Part shown: positions 33,713 through 41,986 of the stretch, in pieces
Layout: every line of letters starts with the position of its first letter
How positions within the stretch are numbered: position 1 is the stretch's first letter
NCBI GenBank assembly: GCA_046233135.1
Contig: JBJXHN010000001.1
Span: 434,001 to 498,000, forward strand
DNA length: 64,000 bases
Direction: 5' to 3'
DNA from: JBJXHN01 sp046233135
Lineage (GTDB): Bacteria; Pseudomonadota; Alphaproteobacteria; Rhodospirillales; Rhodospirillaceae
Translations under genes and position numbers: made by a program
Notes under the pieces: generated by a model
The model's database searches: none
What the model was told of the DNA's origin: nothing
The model's input: only the letters and a program-made list of their open reading frames with translations

Positions 33713-34171
33713 ATGTCGAATAATGAGAGTAGAGTTGTTGAATACGGAAAGGTGAAGGTGATGGTCGTGGATGACCAGCCCTTCGTGCGGCAAATGGTGA
33801 AAGGGTATCTGGCCAAGTTCGGTATCCGCCAGATCGCCGAGGCCGGCGACGGAACGGAAGGATTGAAGGTCCTGCGGGAATTCGATCCGACGCTGATCAT
33901 TTGCGATATCAACATGAAGCCGATGAATGGCTTTGATTTTATTCACTGTGTCCGGGAAACCCGACTGACCCACATTCCCACCATCATGCTGACCAGCCAT
34001 GCCGATGCCAACTTCGTGACCGTGGCGCAGAAGCTCCAGGTGGACGGCTATCTGGTGAAACCCTTGGATGGCGCCAAGCTGTATGGCGTGATCGATCGAA
34101 TCCTGACCGAACCACGCAAGGTCAACGGGCTGGACAGCCTGCGCCGGTATCTGGCCAAGGCCCAGGATTGA
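33713..34171 (+). CDS. single-domain CheY-like response regulator
   Basis: The 152-residue protein is a lone receiver with the acidic pair VVDDQPFVR, phosphoacceptor Asp65 (IICDINMKPMNGFDF), Thr/Ser in IMLTSHAD and Lys116 (YLVKPLDG). There is a short basic C-terminal tail and no output domain. It follows the hybrid kinase by about 100 bases and is probably a shuttle or adaptor in that relay. The start at 33713 has GGGGATC upstream. Confidence 0.88.
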   Translation: MSNNESRVVEYGKVKVMVVDDQPFVRQMVKGYLAKFGIRQIAEAGDGTEGLKVLREFDPTLIICDINMKPMNGFDFIHCVRETRLTHIPTIMLTSHADANFVTVAQKLQVDGYLVKPLDGAKLYGVIDRILTEPRKVNGLDSLRRYLAKAQD

Positions 34172-34302
34172 CGGATCAGCCGGTGGGGTGAACCGCGGGG
34201 GCGTATTTCCTGCGAAAAAATGCGTCTTTACCATGGAACTCTAAGGGCCACAGGGCGTTGGTGGGGGTCGATTGTACAAGAGATACGCCCAAGGGAGTTG
34301 CC

Positions 34303-35412
34303 ATGGTCCCGTCTTTTCGCCTGCCGTTGCTGATTTCGGCCGCCTTGATATGCGGATTGGCTTCGGGGGGCGTTGCGGCCCCAGTCATGGCACAAACGCC
34401 ACAAGAGGCGGCCGGCGGCGAGGCGAAGGAGCCGAAGGCGGAGAGGAAGGCTGTCACGGAGGGCTATCGGGACGCCTGGATCGCCGGCGCGGACGAGGAT
34501 GCCGCCACCGTTTCCATTCAGTTGGAGAATGACCGCTTCGGCGTCACCGACCGCCATTATACCCATGGCACCCGCATGACCTGGCTGTCCGCCCCCAGGG
34601 ACGTTCCGGAGTGGTCGCGCAAGGTGGGGAGCGGCTCGCAGGTGCTGGACGCTGATGCGATCTCCCGCTGGGGCGTCGAAATCGGACAAAGCATCTTCAC
34701 GCCCCAGGATACCAGCCGGAACGACCCTGATCCCGCCGACCGTCCCTATGCCGCCTGGACCTATGTCGGCCTGGGCTATATTGCGGAATCCGGCGCCCGC
34801 ATGGACCGGCTGGCCCTGAACCTGGGGGTGGTGGGGCCGGCCGCAATGGGCGAGGAGGTGCAGAACACGTTCCACCGCATCATCGGCGTCTCAACGGCCG
34901 AAGGATGGGACCACCAGCTGCACAATGAACCCGGGGCCGTGCTGCTGTACGAGCGGAAATGGCGCGATGCCTGGAAGGCCGATCTGGGAGCGCTGACAGT
35001 GGATGTGGCTCCCCACGTAGGCGGCGCGCTGGGCAACGTCTATACCTATGGGGCGGCGGGGGCAACCCTGCGGCTGGGCTTCGGCGACCCGCCGAAGGAT
35101 TTCGGACCACCGCGCATCCGACCCAGCCTGCCCGGTTCCACCTGGTTTCCCAAGGCGGATGGCCTGGATGGTTATCTGTTCGCCGGAGTGGAAGGACGCG
35201 CCATCGCCCGTAACATCTTCCTGGACGGCAACACCTTCGGGGATAGTCCCGACGTGGAAAAAATCCCCTTGGTCGGCGATCTTCAGGCCGGGCTCGTCCT
35301 GTCGTGGGACGATCTGCGCCTGACCTACACCCAGATCATCCGGTCGCCGGAGTTCGTCGGGCAGGACGGACCGGATGTCTACGGTTCCGTCAGCGTCTCC
35401 TACCGTTACTGA
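34303..35412 (+). CDS. LpxR-like outer-membrane lipid A deacylase (DUF2219)
   Basis: The 369-residue protein has a signal peptide (FRLPLLISAALICGLA...APVMAQ), then the LpxR signature: SIQLENDRFGVTDRHYTHG, DRPYAAWTYVGLG, and alternating beta-barrel strands to a terminal aromatic residue (VSVSYRY). LpxR removes the 3'-acyloxyacyl group of lipid A at the outer membrane. The start is set by AGGGAG before ATG 34303. The last 7 bases overlap the 3' end of the convergent kinase gene. Confidence 0.85.
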   Translation: MVPSFRLPLLISAALICGLASGGVAAPVMAQTPQEAAGGEAKEPKAERKAVTEGYRDAWIAGADEDAATVSIQLENDRFGVTDRHYTHGTRMTWLSAPRDVPEWSRKVGSGSQVLDADAISRWGVEIGQSIFTPQDTSRNDPDPADRPYAAWTYVGLGYIAESGARMDRLALNLGVVGPAAMGEEVQNTFHRIIGVSTAEGWDHQLHNEPGAVLLYERKWRDAWKADLGALTVDVAPHVGGALGNVYTYGAAGATLRLGFGDPPKDFGPPRIRPSLPGSTWFPKADGLDGYLFAGVEGRAIARNIFLDGNTFGDSPDVEKIPLVGDLQAGLVLSWDDLRLTYTQIIRSPEFVGQDGPDVYGSVSVSYRY

Positions 35413-36995
35413 TGCTCGGCCGCCGGTGTTTCCGGCACTGGGGACAGGTTCAGGGGCACGGTCAGGGTTACCGTGGTCCCGTGGTCCGGGACGCTTTCCA
35501 GCGACAGCTTGATCCCCATGGCGTCGCACAGGCGCCGGGTGATCACCAGCCCCAGGCCGGATCCGCCGAAGCTGCGGGCCAGCACCGCATTTCCCTGTTC
35601 GAAAGGCTGAAAGACCCGGTCCAGGATCTCGCTGGACATGCCGACGCCCGTATCGGTGATGTCGATCGTGGCACAACAGGCACCCCGGGGGCGCACGTGA
35701 ACCTTCACAGATCCATTTTTTGTGAATTTACAGGCATTTCCGAGAAGATTTAAAAGTATCTGTTTAAATCTGACGGGGTCGGTGTGAAGGGGCGGCATGC
35801 CGGGCGGAATGTCGAAGGTCAGAGTGTTCCCCTGCTTGCGCGCCATCGGCCCCAGGGTCTCGGCGAACGGCAGCAGGGCGTCCATGGCCGAGACGGACGC
35901 GCAGTCCATGTCCATCTTTCCGGACTCGATTTTCGCCAGATCAAGCACGTCGTCCACCAGCTTGCGCAGGTGCTCTGCGGCTCCGTGGACATGGTGCAGG
36001 TAGTCGGTATAGCGGTCGTCGCCCAAAGGGCCGAATATCAGCTGCTGCATGGCTTCGGTGAAGCCGATGATGACATTCAACGGCGTGCGCAGTTCGTGGC
36101 TCATGTTGGCAAGGAATTCGCTTTTGGCGCGGTTCGCGGCTTCGGCCTCGCGGATCGCGTCGGTCAGGGCGAGGGTGCGGCGTTCCACCTCCCGCTCCAG
36201 GCCCTCGCTGATACGGCGCAATTCGGCTTCCATCTCTGCCCGGCGGGTCACGTCCAGCAGGACCCCGACAACGCCGCCCGGGGTGCCGTCGGGGCGGTAG
36301 AAGGCCGCCTTGTGTACCACGACCTGGCGCCGGACACCGTCCGCGCCCCGAACCGACGCCTCGTAGATCTCGCTGTGGCTGCCATTCATCAGCGCGTTGT
36401 CCGCCGCCTGATGCGGGGCCAGGGCCACAGGGTCGCTGCTCAGGGCGGTGATGGTACGGCCCAGCAGGTCCTGTCGATCCCGGCGGAACAGCCGGCTGAA
36501 ATGGTCATTGCAGCCCAGGTAGCGGCCCCGGGAATCCTTGTAGAACAGCGGAATGGGGATGACTTCCAGCATCGGCTGCAGGATCGCCAGTTCATCCATC
36601 TGCTGGTCGCTGAAGCGTCGGTAGTCGGTAATGTCGCGGAACGTGGACACGAAACCGCCAGAGGGCAGGGGGTGGCCGGTCACCTCGATCACCGTGCCGT
36701 CCTTGCGGACCCGCTCGAAGCGATGGGGCTCGAAACGGCGGCAAAGGTTCATCCGGTCTTTCACCAGGTCCTCGACCGGGCCGGCGCCATACTCGCCGCG
36801 CCTGGCGTTATAGCGGAAGTGCTCGGCAATGCTCGTTCCCGGTGCCCCCAGTGACTCCGGAAAGTCGAGAACTTCCGTATAGCGCCTGTTGCATACGACA
36901 AGGCACAGGTCCTCGTCGAAAATGGCAAAGCCATGATCCAGGACCTCCAGGCTTTCCTGAATCCGCCGCTCCGTATCCCGATTGTACTGTCCCAT
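35406..36995 (-). CDS. PAS sensor histidine kinase
   Basis: The 529-residue soluble kinase begins with a PAS domain (VLDHGFAIFDEDLCLVVCNRR, through FRDITDYRR) and has a second PAS (about 130-255, with a YKDSRGRYLGCNDHFSRLF core). A coiled coil (EGLEREVERRTLALTDAIRE) leads to HisKA with the phospho-accepting His near residue 300 (NMSHELRTPLNVI), and HATPase motifs NACKFT, DTGVGM and GGSGLGL. No response regulator lies adjacent on the same strand. I chose MGQYNRD at 36995; 17 more codons are open upstream. Confidence 0.88.
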   Translation of the reverse strand: MGQYNRDTERRIQESLEVLDHGFAIFDEDLCLVVCNRRYTEVLDFPESLGAPGTSIAEHFRYNARRGEYGAGPVEDLVKDRMNLCRRFEPHRFERVRKDGTVIEVTGHPLPSGGFVSTFRDITDYRRFSDQQMDELAILQPMLEVIPIPLFYKDSRGRYLGCNDHFSRLFRRDRQDLLGRTITALSSDPVALAPHQAADNALMNGSHSEIYEASVRGADGVRRQVVVHKAAFYRPDGTPGGVVGVLLDVTRRAEMEAELRRISEGLEREVERRTLALTDAIREAEAANRAKSEFLANMSHELRTPLNVIIGFTEAMQQLIFGPLGDDRYTDYLHHVHGAAEHLRKLVDDVLDLAKIESGKMDMDCASVSAMDALLPFAETLGPMARKQGNTLTFDIPPGMPPLHTDPVRFKQILLNLLGNACKFTKNGSVKVHVRPRGACCATIDITDTGVGMSSEILDRVFQPFEQGNAVLARSFGGSGLGLVITRRLCDAMGIKLSLESVPDHGTTVTLTVPLNLSPVPETPAAEHQ

Positions 36996-37292
36996 GTTTC
37001 CCGATCTCGCCCGCCGCCCATTGGACTTAGCCGGCGATCCCCGCATCCGAGCGTTCCGTTCCCCCTGTTCCCGGGTTCAACGGCGATACAGATTTGTTTC
37101 GTGAAACAGTACACTGAAGCCGAGGTAGAATACCAGCTTCTCCTTAGCCTTTGGGTTCTTCCGGCCCTCTCGTTCAGACGGTGGATTTCGGAAAATCCTT
37201 GACCGGAGAGCTCAGTATTGGGCAATTTTTCTCCGAGTATTATACGGGGTTTTCGAGACTGGTATTTGCAGGCCTTCGGCGCCCGTTCCTGC

Positions 37293-37475
37293 CTATCCGC
37301 GAACCGACCGGGGCAGCCGGTCCACTTGCGGCCTGTTTGCGCCCCCACGTCCGAGGAGGCGGGGCAGGACGCGCAGGATCCAGCGGAAGACCCGCCTGAT
37401 CTCGGCAGACCGCTCGTGATGTGCCCGGGCGTAATAAAGGGCATAGTCCTTACGACCATATTCCTGCATCCGCAT
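37293..37475 (-). CDS. small basic protein, DUF1127-like
   Basis: The 60-residue protein starts MRMQEYGRKDYALYYARAHH and continues ERSAEIRRVFRWILRVLPRL before a basic tail. An exact AAGGA lies 8 bases upstream of the start, which separates it from the longer overlapping frame. The ARAHxxRSxxI core followed by an amphipathic, Arg-rich helix recalls the small DUF1127 proteins of alphaproteobacteria that act with RNA or in phosphate and carbon control. It is divergent from a LysR-type regulator, which may control it. Confidence 0.55.
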   Translation of the reverse strand: MRMQEYGRKDYALYYARAHHERSAEIRRVFRWILRVLPRLLGRGGANRPQVDRLPRSVRG

Positions 37476-37517
37476 GACACCGTCCTTTCCAATTGCCGAG
37501 AAAAACAAGGGCTGAGA

Positions 37518-37537
37518 CTGAGGATTTCTCACCTCAG
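37518..37537. promoter_or_regulatory. inverted repeat in LysR divergent region
   Basis: CTGAGG (37518-37523) and CCTCAG (37532-37537) form a perfect dyad with an 8-base centre, between the divergent small gene (37475) and the LysR gene (37657). A site for the LysR-type regulator is a reasonable guess. Confidence 0.35.
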
Positions 37538-37656
37538 AGAGGCTTTCGCCGATGTTGATACAGGTTAAGCTGGGGAAAAGACCGCCTGCGCACAAACGAG
37601 TGTTTCTCATGGCGGTGCTGAAGGGAACTATTCCGGGAAAAGAGGGAGAACGGCTG

Positions 37657-38643
37657 ATGGGACGACGGCTTCCGCCACTCAACAGTCTGCGTGCGTTCGA
37701 GGCCGCGGCCCGCCATTTGAGCTTCGCCAAGGCAGCCGACGAACTGCACGTGACGGCAGCGGCCATCAGCCATCAGATCAAGGGGCTGGAAAGCCAGTTG
37801 GGGACTCTGTTGTTCCGCCGCTTGAACCGCTCCGTCGCGTTGACGCCGGCGGGCGAACGGCTGCTGGGTCCGTCCAGCCGCGCCTTCGATTTGCTGGCCG
37901 AGGCCGTCGCCGAGGTGGAGCGGGGCGGGGGGCCGGACGTTCTTTCCGTATCCGTCGCCCCGTCTCTGGCGGCCAAGTGGCTGATCCCCAGGCTTCAGAA
38001 CCTGTATGCGACGCATCCGGAGCTGGACGTGCGCATGAGTGCGTCGATGGCACTGGCCGATTTCCAGCGGGACGGATTTGACATCGCCTTGCGCTTCGGC
38101 CTTGGCCGCTATGCGGGCTGCCGCTCCCACAAGCTGATGGATGACAGCCTCGTACCCTTGTGCGCCCCGTCCCTGGCGTCCGGGGACAAGCCGATCCGTG
38201 TTCCCGGCGATCTGCAAAATCATGTGCTGCTGCACGATGATAGCGGCCAGCTTTTCGATCCGACGGCACCCACCTGGCAGACATGGCTGACCGCCGCTGG
38301 GGTAGAGGGGGTGGACGTGACGCGCGGTCCCCGCTTCGGCCAGCCGGACATGGCTTTGGCAGCGGCGATCGACGGGGTCGGGGTGACCCTGGGGCGGGTT
38401 GCCCTTGCCCGGGCGGATCTGGCGGCGGGGCGGCTGGTGGCGCCATTTGCCCTGACCCTGCCCTTGGCTCCGTCCTACTACGTGGTTTACCCGGAGGAGT
38501 ACGAGTCCCTGGACCGGGTGCGGATTTTCCGTGACTGGCTGCTGGCGGTGGCCGCTGCCGACGCGCCGATGGATCCCGCGACCCTGGGCAGCCACCTGCC
38601 GGACCCCGCCGCCATCGTATGCCGAGCGGAAAAAAGCGAGTAG
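37657..38643 (+). CDS. LysR-family transcriptional regulator (GcvA type)
   Basis: The 328-residue protein has an N-terminal winged helix (PPLNSLRAFEAAARHLSFAK, AAAISHQIKGLESQLGTLLF) of the GcvA branch and a periplasmic-binding-like effector domain (SVAPSLAAKWLIPRL, LADFQRDGFDIALRFG). GcvA-like proteins regulate glycine cleavage or beta-lactamase genes, but context gives no target here except the divergent 60-residue protein. The start at 37657 is set by GGGAG and by family alignment. Confidence 0.88.
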   Translation: MGRRLPPLNSLRAFEAAARHLSFAKAADELHVTAAAISHQIKGLESQLGTLLFRRLNRSVALTPAGERLLGPSSRAFDLLAEAVAEVERGGGPDVLSVSVAPSLAAKWLIPRLQNLYATHPELDVRMSASMALADFQRDGFDIALRFGLGRYAGCRSHKLMDDSLVPLCAPSLASGDKPIRVPGDLQNHVLLHDDSGQLFDPTAPTWQTWLTAAGVEGVDVTRGPRFGQPDMALAAAIDGVGVTLGRVALARADLAAGRLVAPFALTLPLAPSYYVVYPEEYESLDRVRIFRDWLLAVAAADAPMDPATLGSHLPDPAAIVCRAEKSE

Positions 38644-38775
38644 GGACGGGAACAACCGGCAAAGGGATGGTCTTTTGGTTAAGGCTCTGTTATTGCGTTC
38701 GGTCTATGCTTCGGCGAGGATGGCACGTAAGGGCCTCTGAAGGGCCGGGGTGGCAGACTGGGAAGGGGAAGAAGC

Positions 38776-39573
38776 ATGGCCGAACGGCGCCCACGTCGCA
38801 CTTTCGCGATCGAGCGAACCCTGCAGCGTCAGGCCATGGCCCACGCGTTGGGCCTGGATGCCCCTGAACCGCCCCCGCAGGAAGGCGCGGGCGCAACTGG
38901 TGGCGCGCCGGGTAATGGGGCTCAGGGTCCCAGCAGTGCCCTGCTGACAGCCCTGATGACCGAAATCCAGGCTCTGCGGAAAGATATCAATCGCATGAAG
39001 GGGCAGATGGGCGGCGGACCGGCCCAACCCCCCGGTGATGCCGACGAGGCGCAGTTGCTGCGCATTGAAATCGCCCGGATGATTCGCTCATTGGCCGCCG
39101 CCAAGCGGGAGATTGCGGAAATTCGTCACCCCATGGCCGACGAATCCAATGACCGCGTCCTCAAGGCCACGACTGAACTGGACGCGATCGTCGGGGCGAC
39201 CGAGCGGGCCACCCATGGCATCCTCGACGCTGCCGAGCGGATCAACGACCAGACGATGCGCATGTTGGAGACCTGTGGCGAAGAAGATGAATTGGCGCCC
39301 TATATTCACACCATCTCCAACGAGGTTTTCACGATTATTGAGTCCTGCAACTTCCAGGACATCACCGGTCAGCGCATCACCAAGGTTGTGAAAACCCTGG
39401 AGTTCATTGAAACCCGGATCAAGAAGATCATCGAAACCTGGGGGGTCGAGGCGTTCTCGGAACTGCCGCTGCCGCAGGACATCGAATGGCATGAAAGCGA
39501 TGATCTGGTGGAAGGCCCGCAGCTGGAAGCTGCCGCGCTGTCCCAGGACGATATCGACGCCCTGTTCGGATAG
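38776..39573 (+). CDS. cheZ: chemotaxis phosphatase CheZ
   Basis: The 265-residue protein is a long helical hairpin with the CheZ signature SCNFQDITGQRITKVV, whose Gln stimulates CheY-P hydrolysis. It ends with the CheY-binding peptide LSQDDIDALFG. An extended N-terminal region (about 1-75) is Pro/Gly-rich in part. It would dephosphorylate CheY and reset flagellar switching. It is isolated from other che genes in this window; the lone CheY-like protein at 33713 is a possible but unproven partner. Confidence 0.92.
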   Translation: MAERRPRRTFAIERTLQRQAMAHALGLDAPEPPPQEGAGATGGAPGNGAQGPSSALLTALMTEIQALRKDINRMKGQMGGGPAQPPGDADEAQLLRIEIARMIRSLAAAKREIAEIRHPMADESNDRVLKATTELDAIVGATERATHGILDAAERINDQTMRMLETCGEEDELAPYIHTISNEVFTIIESCNFQDITGQRITKVVKTLEFIETRIKKIIETWGVEAFSELPLPQDIEWHESDDLVEGPQLEAAALSQDDIDALFG

Positions 39574-39644
39574 TCAGTACTGATTCCGGTGAAACAAAAC
39601 GGCCGGGATTGTTCGTTCCTCCAATGATGAAGGGAGGCCGTGCC

Positions 39645-39971
39645 ATGCAGTTGGGAGCCGCGCTGGTAACGATGTGTCATCGCCTCCCGCCGGGGAGCGT
39701 GACGAAGGGACCCCTGGTGGCGGTCGCCATCGTCCTGGGAGGCAGTGTGCTGACCGGGGGATGTGTTTCGGTTCTTTCCGCGCCTTATGCCATCGAGTAT
39801 GCCGTCAATGGCGGCAACAATGCCCATGAGCGGGAGATCGCCTGCGCCCGCATACGATCGAACCTGGCTTCGGCCCGCGATCCGCTGGAGCGGGCCCAAT
39901 GGCGCCAGATTGTCCGGGATCAGAATTGCGCCCCCGTGTCCGAAGATGTTCGGAACCTTGAAGAAGGGTAG
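39645..39971 (+). CDS. small putative lipoprotein
   Basis: The 108-residue protein has a hydrophobic segment ending in the lipobox VLTGGC (lipidated Cys at about residue 38), preceded by a longer than usual basic N-region. The mature part is short and polar with two further cysteines (EIACARIRSN, RDQNCAPV) that may form a disulfide. AAGGGAGG precedes ATG 39645. Family not recognised. Confidence 0.65.
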   Translation: MQLGAALVTMCHRLPPGSVTKGPLVAVAIVLGGSVLTGGCVSVLSAPYAIEYAVNGGNNAHEREIACARIRSNLASARDPLERAQWRQIVRDQNCAPVSEDVRNLEEG

Positions 39972-40098
39972 GGCGTCTGCTTGCCAAAGGGACGATGGGT
40001 GATACCCCACCGTATAAGACTGCGTGACCTCATACTGTCCAACCAAAAGATTGACTTTTTGTCGGACATATTGCGTTCAAGTGGCACGCAGCCTTTTA

Positions 40099-40448
40099 CG
40101 CGCCATAAGGCGCGACGGCCGGTCATGCCGTAGGCGTGCGGCACCACGCGGCCTTGCCTCCCGACAATGGGTCAAGCCCATTGTCGGTCGCTCTCACACA
40201 TGAACAGGGGAAATCCCCCTGTTCCGCAGTTGACCTTTTGCCTTGGTCAGTAGGCATATCGCAAAACGGAGTATAGTTTCTGACTTTCCCCAAGGGAAAG
40301 TCAGAATGCGGAGGGGCTCCCAAAAAGCCCGCTGACTGGGAATGCTGCGAACCGCGTCGAATGCGACGTCATACCCGCACAAGGACTACCGTACGATCCG
40401 CCTCAAAGGAAGCCTTCCCGCTCCCGGCCGGGATAGAGCAAGGCTTCC
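40099..40448. repeat. cluster of five perfect hairpins
   Basis: Perfect stems occur at 40099-40114 (CGCGCC/GGCGCG), 40161-40187 (CCGACAATGGG/CCCATTGTCGG), 40202-40224 (GAACAGGGG/CCCCTGTTC), 40280-40304 (CTGACTTTCCC/GGGAAAGTCAG) and 40408-40448 (GGAAGCCTT/AAGGCTTCC with inner GCTC/GAGC). Stem sequences differ. They occupy the 510-base gap between the lipoprotein gene and the 3' end of mucR; no gene is seen. Serial terminators, a structured RNA, or a decayed element are all possible. Confidence 0.6.
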
Positions 40449-40481
40449 GATGAGGTGAGGCGTCGACCGGTCGCCCGATCC

Positions 40482-40901
40482 TTACTTGCCGGCTTTGCGG
40501 CCAAGTCCGATTTTCTTGGCGAACTCCGAACGCTGCTGGGCGTAATTCGGGGCCACCATCGGATAGTCGGCTGCCAGATTCCATTTCGCCCGGTATTCCT
40601 CCGGGGTCATGTTGTAATTAGTACGAAGATGGCGTTTCAGCATTTTCAGCTTCTTGCCGTCTTCGAGGCAGACGATGTAATCGGGGTGAATGGATTTCTT
40701 GACAGGTACAGCCGGCTTCGGCGCTTCTGCCTTTGCTTCGCTATTCGGGCTTTCCAGGCCGGCCAGCGAGGAGTAGGTCGTCTGAATTAGCTCGGGTATC
40801 TGCGCGGCAGGCATCGGATTCTTGCTAACGTAAGCCGAAACCACATCCACTGCCAGCTTGAGCAGCTCATCCGTAGTCAACGTATCTTTCTCGTCTTCCA
40901 T
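40482..40901 (-). CDS. mucR: MucR/Ros-family zinc-finger transcriptional regulator
   Basis: The 139-residue protein has the Ros/MucR fold: an N-terminal oligomerisation region (LLKLAVDVVSAYVSKNP) and a C-terminal zinc-finger region (CLEDGKKLKMLKRHLRTNYN, then MTPEEYRAKWNLAADYPMVA, AQQRSEFAKKIGLGRK). The His ligands are present with Cys in CLEDG; the first Cys position reads DYIVC. MucR proteins are H-NS-like silencers that bind AT-rich DNA and control exopolysaccharide, motility and their own genes. AT-rich gaps in this window could be targets. Confidence 0.92.
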   Translation of the reverse strand: MEDEKDTLTTDELLKLAVDVVSAYVSKNPMPAAQIPELIQTTYSSLAGLESPNSEAKAEAPKPAVPVKKSIHPDYIVCLEDGKKLKMLKRHLRTNYNMTPEEYRAKWNLAADYPMVAPNYAQQRSEFAKKIGLGRKAGK

Positions 40902-41407
40902 CTTGCGCTTTCTCTTCGTTATTGCTTCCCGTAACCGGGCTCGTACCCCTCAAATCACCCGAATCTTTAAGCCGTGAAATAGGGGATATGGCGCATGTAA
41001 AGGCTCGTTGCGACTACTATGTGCCTGATGCGACCAGACCTGTCAATTCATAGAATGCAAATTCCAAGTATTTTCTATTAAGGCTGTCCGTCAGGGTGGA
41101 ATAAAAAGGCTATGCTGTGGGGGGCGGATTGACAGCGGATACCTGATCTTGGTTGGACTCGTCCGAGCATTCGGCGATGGGTAGCGATGAATAGCACACC
41201 TATAAAATAGTAAGGGGGGCTGCTTTCAATTGGGCGGAAATCAGGGTGCCTCATTGGCAACCGGAGCGCCCTGTGTTAAACCCTGCGCACGGGCTGCGCC
41301 GTTCCTTCGTCGGAAGGAGCGGGCCTTGGCTTATTCGGACAAATTCTTTGAAAAGATTTGAGCGAATAAGCTAATGCCTTGATCGGAAACGGCTTTTAAG
41401 GATGATT
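40902..41407. other. divergent region of mucR and rpiB with palindromic leader
   Basis: In this 506-base gap, GCTTATTCG (41329-41337) and CGAATAAGC (41363-41371) pair perfectly, with a second near-perfect pairing inside (CAAATTCTTT/AAAAGATTTG). A further stem lies at about 41300-41321 (GTTCCTTC/GAAGGAGC). Around 41050-41090 the sequence is AT-rich and may bind MucR. No gene seen. Confidence 0.45.
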
Positions 41408-41887
41408 ATGAGCGACGACAAGCAGGAGGCCGCCACGGTTGTGGCGCTGGCTTCCGATCATGGCGGCATTGATCTGAAGGAAATGGTGGCCGGTCAACTG
41501 CAAGGACTCGGTCTAGCCATATTGGATCTGGGGACCCACGGCACTCAGTCCGTGGACTATCCGGACTATGCCCGCGCCATGGCGGAGGCGATCATGGCCG
41601 GCAAGGCCGCGCGTGGCGTGTTGCTCTGCGGCACCGGCATCGGCATGAGCATTGCCATCAACCGCTACCCGGCCATCCGGGCGGCGTTGATCCACGATGC
41701 TTTCGGGGCCCGTCTGTGCCGGGAACACAATGATGCCAATGTTTTGGTGCTTGGTGGACGCACCACCGGACCCGAAGTGGCCAAGGACATCGTATCCATC
41801 TTCCTGAACACCCCCTTCGAGGGGGGGCGCCACGCCCGCCGTGTGGAGAAGATGAGCGCCCCGGTCGATACACCCGCTTCCCCTTAA
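41408..41887 (+). CDS. rpiB: ribose-5-phosphate isomerase B
   Basis: The 159-residue RpiB/LacAB fold protein has ALASDHGGIDLK near the start, the active-site region GVLLCGTGIGMSIAINRYP (catalytic Cys in LLCGTG), and EHNDANVLVLGGR. It interconverts ribose-5-phosphate and ribulose-5-phosphate; ribulose-5-phosphate also feeds the riboflavin genes downstream through RibB. The ATG at 41408 has AAGGA nine bases upstream. Confidence 0.93.
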   Translation: MSDDKQEAATVVALASDHGGIDLKEMVAGQLQGLGLAILDLGTHGTQSVDYPDYARAMAEAIMAGKAARGVLLCGTGIGMSIAINRYPAIRAALIHDAFGARLCREHNDANVLVLGGRTTGPEVAKDIVSIFLNTPFEGGRHARRVEKMSAPVDTPASP

Positions 41888-41918
41888 GCCCGTTTCCGCG
41901 ACATGATGCCGGAAAGGG

Positions 41919-41952
41919 TCTGGACGATAAGTATTACAGCCTTTCGTCCAGA
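41919..41952. promoter_or_regulatory. inverted repeat between rpiB and glyA
   Basis: TCTGGACGA (41919-41927) and TCGTCCAGA (41944-41952) are a perfect 9-bp dyad with a 16-base centre, ending 34 bases before the glyA start. It could be an operator, an attenuator or a weak terminator. Confidence 0.4.
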
Positions 41953-41986
41953 GTAAATTTCGGCGAACGACGAACGAAGGTAAGAT

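Noticed and set aside
37060..37110. tRNA-like GGGTTCAA stretch
   Set aside because: No acceptor, anticodon or D-arm pairing could be made around it; no tRNA was found in the window.
37476..37766. Longer version of the 60-residue minus-strand protein starting at 37766
   Set aside because: The extra part is antisense to the LysR gene start and its leader, while the strong AAGGA site marks the start at 37475.
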